Shown: piece after piece, positions 6,588 through 13,370 of the stretch
Layout of the letters: every line of letters begins with the position of its first letter
How positions within the stretch are numbered: position 1 is the stretch's first letter
DNA from: an uncultured Eubacterium sp.
GTDB lineage: Bacteria > Bacillota > Clostridia > Peptostreptococcales > Anaerovoracaceae
Reading direction: 5' to 3'
DNA: 15,143 nt
Assembly (NCBI GenBank): GCA_900551775.1
Contig: URXI01000068.1
Coordinates: forward strand, 1 to 15,143
Program-made: the position numbers and the translations under genes
Notes under the pieces: model-generated
Told to the model about the DNA's origin: nothing
Seen by the model: the letters and a program-made list of their open reading frames with translations, nothing else
Databases searched by the model: none

Positions 6588-7037
6588 CTATATTAGCAGC
6601 TGTATTTGTGAGAGCTGAATATTACAGTACTTACAAAACTCAATAAAATATTCTCTAAAAGAACTGCACTTTGCAAAATGAAAGCTCCCACTACTGCCTA
6701 AATCGAACGCCCATGAATCTCCATATCCTTCTTTATAAATATGAATATGGTTTCTAGATGTTTTACTGCCATCCGGATTGATATGAGGTGCTGAATCAAT
6801 ATCTAATCTGACTAAAGGTACGACAAGAAAGCGATTCTGCAACGTGAATTTCTTTAGTTCTATTATACCACTTCTATTTACATCTAAGTAAAAATTCTCC
6901 CTCTTTTCAGCACTATGAAGTTTAAAATGAACCCTCTCTCCATTCCCAGGCATCATGACTTCCTTTTCTTCAAAGTACTTGTCCATATTTAAAAGAGCAG
7001 AAAACTCTTCGTCTGTGATTTGCGTATTATTTCTCAT
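6588..7037 (-). CDS. Uncharacterised protein, DUF6978-like
   Basis: A soluble protein of 149 residues with no signal peptide or membrane segment. From memory it resembles DUF6978 proteins, which occur beside DUF1828/1829 genes; I hold this only moderately. Visible pattern: an N-terminal helix (TDEEFSALLNMDKYF), a beta-rich core with NFYLDVNRSG (48-57) and the histidine-bearing stretch APHINPDGSKTSRNHIHIYK (83-102; H85, H97, H99), then WAFDLG (109-114) and a C-terminal helix. The His cluster could bind metal or form an active site, which is speculation. The start is taken at the ATG at 7037; GAGGAG lies 11 nt before it. A TTG at 7046 is also possible but only 2 nt from that site. It is the first gene of a coupled pair with the DUF1828/1829 gene. 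Confidence 0.65.
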   Translation of the reverse strand: MRNNTQITDEEFSALLNMDKYFEEKEVMMPGNGERVHFKLHSAEKRENFYLDVNRSGIIELKKFTLQNRFLVVPLVRLDIDSAPHINPDGSKTSRNHIHIYKEGYGDSWAFDLGSSGSFHFAKCSSFREYFIEFCKYCNIQLSQIQLLI

Positions 7038-7076
7038 ATTGATCAAAACTCCTCATTTCTAACAATGTTAATACTC

Positions 7077-7436
7077 TTATTTGTCCTCTTGCATACTCTC
7101 CTTAAAACCACGTTCCTTTAATATCTCTATCAGCGTTTTCAGCAGTTTGTCTTCAGTGCTCCAAATTGCCTCCATCATCCCACCGCCACCGGCACCGATG
7201 CCGTCTACATAGACCGCCTCTTCATCACCAGTGACCGCTACAGTAAGACTGGTAAATCCGCTTGTCCTCATATAATATCGTTCAAATACGAATATGACCA
7301 CGCCTACGCCGTCCTGCACATGATGGACTTCCGCCCTCAAATCAGGTGGTATTTTTCCTCTTTCTAACATTTCTGTTTTGATAAGCTCCGCAGTTTCAAT
7401 CACACTGCCTGCTCCCGCCATACAAATCTCTGCCAT
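7077..7436 (-). CDS. Small DUF6054-like protein
   Basis: A 119-residue protein of unknown function. The central strand region reads VVIFVFERYYMRTSGFTSLTVAVTG (46-70), followed by a glycine-rich IGAGGGGMMEAIWSTEDKLL (80-99) and a final amphipathic helix. This looks like the DUF6054 family of small clostridial proteins, recalled by pattern rather than by search. The short helix at the N-terminus (SVIETAELIKTEMLERG) is hydrophilic enough that a signal peptide is unlikely. The stop codon of the upstream decarboxylase and this start codon overlap by one base (TAATG), and GGAGAGG lies just before it inside the decarboxylase gene, so the two are translationally coupled. A role linked to the decarboxylase is possible but not shown. 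Confidence 0.68.
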   Translation of the reverse strand: MAEICMAGAGSVIETAELIKTEMLERGKIPPDLRAEVHHVQDGVGVVIFVFERYYMRTSGFTSLTVAVTGDEEAVYVDGIGAGGGGMMEAIWSTEDKLLKTLIEILKERGFKESMQEDK

Positions 7437-8857
7437 TACACCCTCTCCTTTCCGACTACCACTCTGCCCTGGTCGTCAATACCGATCACTTTTTCCCCTT
7501 TTTTCCGCAGTTCTCTCACATAGGTCAAAATCTCCTGGTCAATCACTTCTCCAGGACAGACGATGGGGATTCCGGGTGGATAGGGTATAATCGATGATGC
7601 CGAGATTCTGCCCGCCGCTTCTTCCAGCTGAATGCGCTCCTTATGCTTCGGCAAAGGTTTCTGCACCAGTTTTTTCTGGGGCAACCGCTGTTTTGCCGGT
7701 GCAGAGTTTATCGCTATTTGGCGATTGGAGGCGATTTCCCGCAGAGCAGACAGCAATCTGTCGAAGTCGCATCGTTTATTGCCGATTCCTGTCATACACA
7801 TGACGATATTCCCTGTCACCAGCTCGACGAAGATATTCCGCTCCATCAAAAGTGCCTCCAGCTCCAAGCCGTCGATGCCATAGGCGCTCATGTCCAGGTT
7901 GATCTTCGTATGGTCGAGAAGGGGATGTTTCATCACCCGCAGTCCCTTGATCGCTGCAGCCCCTTGATAAAAATACTGTAAATTTTCCTCCCACTGGCGG
8001 ATCAAATCTTCTCCTTTTTGTTCCAACAGATCCGCATTGATGTCCAGAGACGCCATCAGAAGATAAGACGGGCTGGTGCTCTCAATCAATTGCAGCTTAT
8101 CTTCAAAGACATATTTGTCAACTTTGTCCGAACAGAGGTTGACAATAGCGCTCTGGGTGTAAGAGGCTAATGTCTTGTGAATACTGTTGATGACGATGTC
8201 TGCACCCAGGTTTTCTGCGGCTTTGGCGCTGTCCTCTATATACTGGTCAAAAAATTTCAGATGGGCGCCGTGGGCCTGATCGACGATGAGAATCTTGCCT
8301 GCATCATGAACGATCCTGGCGATGGCTTTGATATCGCTGCAAACGCCGTAATAGTTTGGGCTGGGCAGAATCACTGCGCTGCAGCATGGGTGCTCTGACA
8401 GGCAGCGGCGGATCTCTTCTGCTGTGATTTCTCCCGAAATCCCATAGTCCGCAATCAATTCCGGGTAAGCATACACGGGCTGCGCGCCTGCCATAGAAGC
8501 CCCGTTGAAAATCGACTTGTGGCAGTTCCGCGCGAGGATCAGCTCTCCGCCCTTTGGTACGCAGGTCAGGATCGCCGCAATCAGACCCGCACTGCTGCCG
8601 TTAATCAAAAGATAACTTTCCTCAGCTCCATACAACCTGCGGTAACGTTCCATGGTCTCTTTGATAATGCCTTCTGTCTGAAAGAGATTGTCCGCTCCGG
8701 GAATCTCTGTGATATCGCAGTCCATCATCTGGTCCAAAAACCTGCCGTATCCATTTTCGCGATAGATTGCCGCCCCTTTATGCCCCGGCATGTGAAAGGA
8801 TATGGGTTCATGGGCCGCATGATCTAACAAAAACTGGCAGACGCCTTTCTTTTCCAT
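7436..8857 (-). CDS. Orn/Lys/Arg decarboxylase family protein (PLP-dependent, short type)
   Basis: A 473-residue fold-type I PLP enzyme of the short Gram-positive group that includes Bacillus SpeA and YaaO. These remove the carboxyl group of a basic amino acid to give agmatine, cadaverine or putrescine for polyamine supply. Visible motifs: FHMPGHKGA (21-29), DITEIPGADNLFQTEG (48-63), LINGSSAG (84-91), DQAHGAHL (193-200), in which D193 and H196 hold the cofactor, and SIHKTL (225-230), in which K228 should form the Schiff base. The C-terminal IPYPPGIPIVCPGE is the usual substrate-lid motif. The ATG at 8857 follows GGGAG by 6-7 nt, so the longer reading from 8881 is rejected. It overlaps the small downstream gene by 1 nt. 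Arginine, lysine and ornithine cannot be told apart here. Confidence 0.93.
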   Translation of the reverse strand: MEKKGVCQFLLDHAAHEPISFHMPGHKGAAIYRENGYGRFLDQMMDCDITEIPGADNLFQTEGIIKETMERYRRLYGAEESYLLINGSSAGLIAAILTCVPKGGELILARNCHKSIFNGASMAGAQPVYAYPELIADYGISGEITAEEIRRCLSEHPCCSAVILPSPNYYGVCSDIKAIARIVHDAGKILIVDQAHGAHLKFFDQYIEDSAKAAENLGADIVINSIHKTLASYTQSAIVNLCSDKVDKYVFEDKLQLIESTSPSYLLMASLDINADLLEQKGEDLIRQWEENLQYFYQGAAAIKGLRVMKHPLLDHTKINLDMSAYGIDGLELEALLMERNIFVELVTGNIVMCMTGIGNKRCDFDRLLSALREIASNRQIAINSAPAKQRLPQKKLVQKPLPKHKERIQLEEAAGRISASSIIPYPPGIPIVCPGEVIDQEILTYVRELRKKGEKVIGIDDQGRVVVGKERV

Positions 8858-8884
8858 GTTCTTCTCCCTAAAATTTATCAACTG

Positions 8885-8893
8885 TGGTATACT
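8885..8893 (+). promoter_or_regulatory. Possible extended -10 promoter of the radical SAM operon
   Basis: TGG directly before TATACT (8888-8893) forms an extended -10 element in the 79-nt divergent gap. No good -35 is seen. The predicted start near 8900 would give a leader of about 37 nt. A minus-strand promoter for the decarboxylase must lie in the same gap but I could not pick one out. Confidence 0.4.
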
Positions 8894-8936
8894 TATACTT
8901 ATTCTAACATTTATTCGGGGAGGAAGAAAGCATTAA

Positions 8937-9818
8937 ATGTCATCTCATTTTCGTGAAATCACTTGTAAACAGGCGCTAAACAAACTACACAGCCGCAGGC
9001 TGCCTTATAGCTGGGATCTGAACATCTATCGCGGCTGCGCACACAAGTGCGAATACTGTTTCGCCCTATATACCCAGGACTACATGCCCGATAATGACTT
9101 TTTTGACACCATCTACATCAAAACCAATGTCGTCGAACAGCTTGAGAAACAGCTTGCCAGTCCTTCCTGGAAACGAGAAATCGTTAACATCGGCGGCGTC
9201 ACCGACAGCTATCAGCCCATCGAAAAAGAGCGCAAAATGATGCCGGATATCTTGAAGCTGTTGATCAAGTACAAGACGCCCTGCATCATCTCCACCAAAT
9301 CCGATCTGATTCTGCGTGACTTTGACCTGATTGCGGAGCTTGCCAGTATCACCTATGTCAATGTAGCGGCGACCATCACCTGCATGGATGAAAACATAAG
9401 AAGGAAGATTGAGCCGGGCGGCGTCCCGTCACTCAGAAGGTTTCAAATGCTCAAAGAATTTGCAAATACAGACGTGTCCCGAGGCCTTCACATGATGCCG
9501 ATCATCCCCTATCTGACCGACTCAGACGAGAATCTGAATGCCCTTTATTCTCACGGTGAAGATGCGAAAGTTTCCTACGCCCTGCCCGGCCTTCTCGGTC
9601 TTCGCGGACGGACGAGGCGCTCTTTTTTTGATTTTATCAGATTAGAGTATCCCAGATTGGATCCGATCTTTCGCGATTTATATAGAGAGGGGCGGCTGGA
9701 TCAGGAATATCGGACGGCGTTCTACAAACGCCTCGCAAAAATCAAAAAGGCACACACCCTCTCCCACAACTATATGCCGCCAAAGAAGGACGAGGGCGTA
9801 CAGCTCTCCCTGTTTTAG
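8937..9818 (+). CDS. SPL-family (Rv2578c-like) radical SAM protein
   Basis: A 293-residue radical SAM enzyme. Cluster-binding cysteines C34, C38 and C41 in RGCAHKCEYCFA form a CX3CX2CF motif, which holds a [4Fe-4S] cluster that splits S-adenosylmethionine. VNIGGVTDSYQPIEK (about 83-97) and IISTKSDLILRD are typical of the group related to spore photoproduct lyase and Rv2578c, whose substrate is unknown. The C-terminal end PPKKDEGVQLSLF is also typical. The ATG is preceded by an in-frame TAA, so no longer form exists; GGGGAGG (8917-8923) is 13 nt away, rather far. The gene is followed by a tetR gene after 14 nt, with that ribosome site overlapping this stop codon, so they form an operon divergent from the decarboxylase. 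Confidence 0.9.
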   Translation: MSSHFREITCKQALNKLHSRRLPYSWDLNIYRGCAHKCEYCFALYTQDYMPDNDFFDTIYIKTNVVEQLEKQLASPSWKREIVNIGGVTDSYQPIEKERKMMPDILKLLIKYKTPCIISTKSDLILRDFDLIAELASITYVNVAATITCMDENIRRKIEPGGVPSLRRFQMLKEFANTDVSRGLHMMPIIPYLTDSDENLNALYSHGEDAKVSYALPGLLGLRGRTRRSFFDFIRLEYPRLDPIFRDLYREGRLDQEYRTAFYKRLAKIKKAHTLSHNYMPPKKDEGVQLSLF

Positions 9819-9832
9819 AAAGGACCTGACAC

Positions 9833-10429
9833 ATGGCAAAGAAAAACACGAGAAATACCAAGGGCAAGATCATCTCCGCCGCCTGGAAGCTGTTCTATGA
9901 CCAGGGCTATGACGATACCACGGTGGATGAAATCGTGGATGAATCCGGCACGTCAAAGGGGTCGTTCTATCACTATTTCGATGGAAAGGACGCCCTGCTC
10001 TCCTCCCTCTCCTTCCTCTTCGATGAAAAATATGAGGAATTAAAAGAGACACTGCAAGAAGACGACAGCGCCATTGATCAATTGATTTACCTCAATCAGG
10101 AGTTGTTTTTGATGATAGAGAATTCCATCTCTGTGGATCTGCTGGCTCGTCTCTTCTCTTCCCAGCTCATCACCAGGGGCGACCGCCACCTCCTCGACCA
10201 GGACCGCACCTACTATAAACTGCTGCGGAAAATCTTGCAGGAAGGCCAGCAGAAGGGCGAGCTGCGCCGGGATCTTTCCATCAACGAGATCATCAAAACC
10301 TACGCCATGCTGGAGCGGGGGCTGATGTACGACTGGTGCCTGTGCAACGGTGACTATTCCTTAGCGCAGTATGCGAAACGCGTCCTGCCTATGATGCTGG
10401 AGATCTACAGGAACTCAACTGATGACTAA
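9833..10429 (+). CDS. TetR/AcrR-family transcriptional regulator
   Basis: A 198-residue repressor of usual TetR length. The N-terminal DNA-binding region (about 9-55) contains KGKIISAAWKLFYDQGYDDTTVDEIVDESGTSKGSFYHYFDGKDAL, an almost perfect TetR helix-turn-helix with the conserved GSFYHYF recognition helix. The rest is helical, as expected for the ligand-binding and dimer domain; ligand is unknown. AAAGGA, overlapping the preceding stop codon, stands about 8 nt before the ATG, so the gene is co-transcribed with the radical SAM gene. It may regulate its own operon or the promoter at 10443 just downstream. Confidence 0.92.
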   Translation: MAKKNTRNTKGKIISAAWKLFYDQGYDDTTVDEIVDESGTSKGSFYHYFDGKDALLSSLSFLFDEKYEELKETLQEDDSAIDQLIYLNQELFLMIENSISVDLLARLFSSQLITRGDRHLLDQDRTYYKLLRKILQEGQQKGELRRDLSINEIIKTYAMLERGLMYDWCLCNGDYSLAQYAKRVLPMMLEIYRNSTDD

Positions 10430-10442
10430 AAATCAGCTAAAT

Positions 10443-10471
10443 TTGACAGGCTCACTACATAATGATATGAT
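10443..10471 (+). promoter_or_regulatory. Strong sigma-A promoter upstream of a short leader
   Basis: Perfect TTGACA (10443-10448), a 17-nt spacer and TATGAT (10466-10471, five of six consensus). The expected start is around 10478. It lies 13 nt after the tetR stop and drives either the glycosyltransferase gene or the short RNA that ends at 10552. Confidence 0.78.
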
Positions 10472-10477
10472 AAGTAT

Positions 10478-10552
10478 AATCTATTCATAGTGAAAAGGCA
10501 CACAATAGGATTTAAGACTTTCAAGTCACTTTAGAAATAAAGTGGCTTTTTT
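10478..10552 (+). ncRNA. Candidate small RNA or attenuator leader
   Basis: About 75 nt between a near-consensus promoter and an intrinsic terminator, with no convincing ORF. A first weak stem can form from CTATT (10481-10485) with AATAG (near 10504-10508); the terminator stem follows. It could be an independent small RNA or the conditional leader of the downstream gene. I do not recognise any known riboswitch core in it. The prediction rests only on promoter and terminator placement. Confidence 0.4.
10523..10552 (+). terminator. Intrinsic terminator upstream of the glycosyltransferase gene
   Basis: A 10-bp stem, AAGTCACTTT (10523-10532) with AAAGTGGCTT (10539-10548) and one G-U pair, a 6-nt loop, and a run of six T (10547-10552). 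It stands 20-30 nt before the next start codon, so either it ends the upstream transcript or it works as an attenuator. Confidence 0.75.
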
Positions 10553-10581
10553 GTTGGAGAATTGGGAAAGGGATGGAAAAA

Positions 10582-11835
10582 ATGAAGACCATAAATATCG
10601 GCATCGGCTTTGTAACTGGTCGAAAGAACTTTAAAACAGTGCTCCGCTCTTATCTGAACAGCTTGAAGGAGTACCCCCTGCCCAATCGCAAAAAATACAA
10701 ATTCCATCTTTTCATCGCATACGATCTGGCGTATTGCTCAACAGAGGTGCACGATTATATGATTACCGAAAAAGACCTGTTGTCCACCGTGGATTCCGTC
10801 ATCTATATTGATGGCCCCGCCATTGCTGATGCAGTGGCAGAGCTTACTACAAAAAAGGCCGCCACCATCGGCGAACTAAAATTAATCTTTGGCGAAGGTT
10901 ATGCAATGAAACGCAATGCGGTGCTGTACTTTGCTCTGAAAAATGACATGGACAGCTTGATCTTTCTGGACGACGACGAGTACCCCATTGCCAACCTTCG
11001 TGCCGGAGGCCTTTTGACGTGGAAGGGCCAATCGGTTCTGGCCACCCACGTGGAAAACATCCAGCTGGCAGACATGACCCTGCGCTTTGCCGACGTCACC
11101 AACGGCTACCACTGCGGCTACATTTCCCCAATACCTGCCATCGCCTTCAACGAGGAGTTCTCTGAAAGCGACTTTCACCTGTTCATCGAAGCCATCAGCA
11201 ACGACATTATCAGCTGGGATTCCATCAAAGAAAAAATGGCTGACGGAGGGATTACCTACGCCAGCCCAGATGTAATCAGACGAAAAAAGGTCCAAATGGT
11301 ACGAGAAGTCGGAGGAATGAAATTCATCTCAGGTGCAAACCTGGGGTTCAACCTGGACGGTCCCGCAAAATTATTCCCATTCTATAATCCTCCGGGTGCC
11401 AGAGGAGAAGACACCTTCCTCAGCACCTGCATCGCAGAATGCCGGGTTCGCAAGGTTCCCTGTTACACATTTCACGACGGTTTCCTCGCCTATCCCCAGT
11501 TGCTGTCAGGCACCCTGCCCAACCAACTTCAGAATATCGACATCTCTGCTCCCTCCAACTACAGGCGATTCCTTAAGGCCGCAATCGGCTGGATTCGGTA
11601 CAAACCCCTTCTGCTTTTAATCACCCACGGCGAAGATTATGAGGCTAGAATGAGTCAGATCAAAGAGGATCTGACCTCTGTAATGCCAAAGCTTTGCGCC
11701 TACTTCCAAAACGAAGACTTTCTGGTTCTGCTGAAAGAACTGGAATTTTACGATGCCCACGTATATGAACATCTGCGTGACTTTGAACACACAAAAGAGA
11801 TCTGGCTAAACATCGTATCCTCTCTGACAAAATAA
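10582..11835 (+). CDS. GT-A-fold glycosyltransferase-like protein
   Basis: A soluble protein of 417 residues that looks like a family-2-type GT-A glycosyltransferase. It opens with MKTINIGIGFVTGRKNF (strand and nucleotide-binding loop), carries a DxD-like metal/nucleotide-sugar motif in FLDDDEYP (D130-D132), then FISGANLGFNL (248-258), GARGEDTFLS (272-281) with the probable catalytic acidic pair E276/D277, and HDG at 298-300. There is no membrane anchor. Donor and acceptor are unknown, and no cell-envelope gene cluster surrounds it. The ATG at 10582 is favoured since AAAGGG lies 9 nt before it and abuts the alternative ATG at 10573. Transcription may come from 10443 by readthrough of the terminator at 10523-10552. 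It converges on the VOC gene with only 5 nt between stops. Confidence 0.75.
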   Translation: MKTINIGIGFVTGRKNFKTVLRSYLNSLKEYPLPNRKKYKFHLFIAYDLAYCSTEVHDYMITEKDLLSTVDSVIYIDGPAIADAVAELTTKKAATIGELKLIFGEGYAMKRNAVLYFALKNDMDSLIFLDDDEYPIANLRAGGLLTWKGQSVLATHVENIQLADMTLRFADVTNGYHCGYISPIPAIAFNEEFSESDFHLFIEAISNDIISWDSIKEKMADGGITYASPDVIRRKKVQMVREVGGMKFISGANLGFNLDGPAKLFPFYNPPGARGEDTFLSTCIAECRVRKVPCYTFHDGFLAYPQLLSGTLPNQLQNIDISAPSNYRRFLKAAIGWIRYKPLLLLITHGEDYEARMSQIKEDLTSVMPKLCAYFQNEDFLVLLKELEFYDAHVYEHLRDFEHTKEIWLNIVSSLTK

Positions 11836-11840
11836 GGTTT

Positions 11841-12305
11841 TTAGATTCCTTTTAGCATGTTCTCTATATCGCCAAGGGTTACGTCCATTTTCTTGCAGAT
11901 TTTCTCGAGCGTCATGCCCTGGCTCTGGAATCTCTCAACAACGGACTTCATGCTTTCTCCCACCTCGATCAGATGGTTGTCCAGATCATAAAACCGAAGG
12001 ACCCGCTGGCCCCAAGGGCACTCCCTGACCTCGTGGAGCAAAGTGACGTCATCACGAGTCATCACCTTTTTCACAAGCCCGTCAAAATCCCTATCTTCAA
12101 AATACAGCTCACAGTTGTTTTCCTTGTCCTTTATCTCCTCTTCTGGAATCCCAGTGAGCCAGCTGAAACTTTGCTGTAGGTTCAGTCCACAGTCAAAACC
12201 GATGTTCAAGCCAAAATCTGCAATCACTTTGAGGCCGAATAGCTCCTCATAAAAAGCTCTGGCTTTCGCCACGTCCTTTACTGCAAGTAAGCAACCAAAT
12301 ATCAT
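11841..12305 (-). CDS. VOC-family (glyoxalase/bleomycin-resistance-like) protein
   Basis: A 154-residue vicinal-oxygen-chelate fold protein. The first beta-alpha-beta module is LLAVKDVAKARAFYEELFGLKVIADFG (6-32) and the second ends RVLRFYDLDNHLIEVGESM (101-119), the standard pattern with E115 at the metal position. The first metal position (near residue 5) is Cys instead of His or Gln, so classic glyoxalase I activity is doubtful. Residues 120-154 add a helical tail, FQSQGMTLEKICKKMDVTLGDIENML, that resembles a helix-turn-helix. GGGAGG stands 8 nt before the ATG. The gene follows the AraC gene by 33 nt on the same strand, so it is likely its target or partner; a detoxification or ligand-binding role is inferred. 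Confidence 0.87.
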   Translation of the reverse strand: MIFGCLLAVKDVAKARAFYEELFGLKVIADFGLNIGFDCGLNLQQSFSWLTGIPEEEIKDKENNCELYFEDRDFDGLVKKVMTRDDVTLLHEVRECPWGQRVLRFYDLDNHLIEVGESMKSVVERFQSQGMTLEKICKKMDVTLGDIENMLKGI

Positions 12306-12338
12306 ATATATATCCTCCCTTTGTTTTTTGTCATCTTA

Positions 12339-13199
12339 TCACTTTCCCCTGGTTTGGGATAGGAAAAAGACGACATTCTCAAGGGCTTCTTTTGGTGTCA
12401 TAGAATGATATCGTCTAAAATCCGCAATGAGATAAGACTGATCTGTGTAGCCATACTTGCAGACCATGTCCAAATAGTTGGTTTCCCCTTTTAAAAGCAT
12501 CTCCTGCCAAAGGCACTGATAACGGACCAGGCTCATTGCCTGCTTTGGCGAAACCCCCATGACCCTTTGAAAGATTCTCTGCGTCTGCCTCTGGCTGTAG
12601 CCCAGATGCTGCGTTAACTGCCTCAATGTGCTTTTTCCCTTTCGCTTCAGCATAAACTCCACACCATTGAAAAACGGTGCGTTCAATCTGCTCACATCGA
12701 ATTGTTCTTCTAAGTACGCTTCTGCAACAGCTATTCTGGCTTTGAAATCCCCCTGTGCAAAAATCCTTTCACAAAGTTCCTCCATTCCAGGGAAAATCTC
12801 CCTTGGGTCCAGTGCCTGATTCAACGTGCCTTCCATAGGAAATCTGGTAATCAGGTTCATGGTCCAAAAGTGGAAGCGAATTGCAAAGAGTGAAACGTCT
12901 CGATCTGCCTCATCCCATTGATCTATGTCGTAAGTATCATTCATTCCTAAAAACATCATCTGGTAAACGCCCCGGGTGTTGTTCTTAATAAACAGCAAAT
13001 CATAGCAGGTATCGGGAATGAGCAAGGTGTTTCCATATATAAATGATTCATTGGGGTTGAAATCACAAGTCGATCCCCAGAAACATCGGATATAGGGCTG
13101 AAACCTGGCAGATGCCGCAATATTGACATAGGTTGGATCAGAAATATGTGGGTTTGCAACGGCTGGTCTGTACCAATTGTGAAAATCAAGTTTGGCCAT
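12339..13199 (-). CDS. AraC-family transcriptional regulator, DUF6597-like sensor domain
   Basis: A 286-residue regulator. The N-terminal half (about 30-120) has PYIRCFWGS and LLIPDTCYDLLFI, a pattern I associate with the DUF6597 ligand domain of AraC proteins. The C-terminal half is a two-HTH AraC domain: STLRQLTQHLGYSQRQTQRIFQRVMGVSPKQ (190-220) and YLDMVCKYGYTDQSYLIADFRRYHSMTPKEAL (242-273). The start is the ATG at 13199, with AGGA 8 nt upstream; the ATG two codons before it is too close, and a longer reading from 13253 crosses the promoter. A VOC gene follows after 33 nt. It probably controls itself and that gene in response to an unknown small molecule. Confidence 0.92.
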   Translation of the reverse strand: MAKLDFHNWYRPAVANPHISDPTYVNIAASARFQPYIRCFWGSTCDFNPNESFIYGNTLLIPDTCYDLLFIKNNTRGVYQMMFLGMNDTYDIDQWDEADRDVSLFAIRFHFWTMNLITRFPMEGTLNQALDPREIFPGMEELCERIFAQGDFKARIAVAEAYLEEQFDVSRLNAPFFNGVEFMLKRKGKSTLRQLTQHLGYSQRQTQRIFQRVMGVSPKQAMSLVRYQCLWQEMLLKGETNYLDMVCKYGYTDQSYLIADFRRYHSMTPKEALENVVFFLSQTRGK

Positions 13200-13224
13200 G
13201 GTCATCTTCCTTTCTATTACCAAA

Positions 13225-13253
13225 ATTATATATGATTGGAAGAAGATGCACAA
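13225..13253 (-). promoter_or_regulatory. Promoter of the araC-VOC operon
   Basis: On the minus strand TTGTGC (plus 13248-13253) is followed by 17 nt and a perfect TATAAT (plus 13225-13230). The -35 is weak, as is common for promoters helped by an activator. The predicted leader is about 20 nt. Confidence 0.55.
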
Positions 13254-13309
13254 CTAACAGATGCTGCCTATTTTTCATGCGGACCACCCAAAGTATCTAA
13301 AAATAATCC

Positions 13310-13338
13310 TTGCATTCTCATGTAAATTAACATATGGT
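13310..13338 (+). promoter_or_regulatory. Possible promoter of the WYL regulator gene
   Basis: TTGCAT (13310-13315), 17-nt spacer and TATGGT (13333-13338). Both boxes are imperfect. The start would fall near 13345, about 26 nt before the gene. Confidence 0.4.
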
Positions 13339-13370
13339 TATAGAAACAAGCTAAGAAAGGATCTATCCCC

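Noticed and set aside
10430..10572. Known riboswitch in the leader before the glycosyltransferase gene
   Set aside because: No conserved core of a class I know (TPP, SAM, FMN, glycine, lysine, fluoride, guanidine) is visible, so it is reported only as an unassigned leader.
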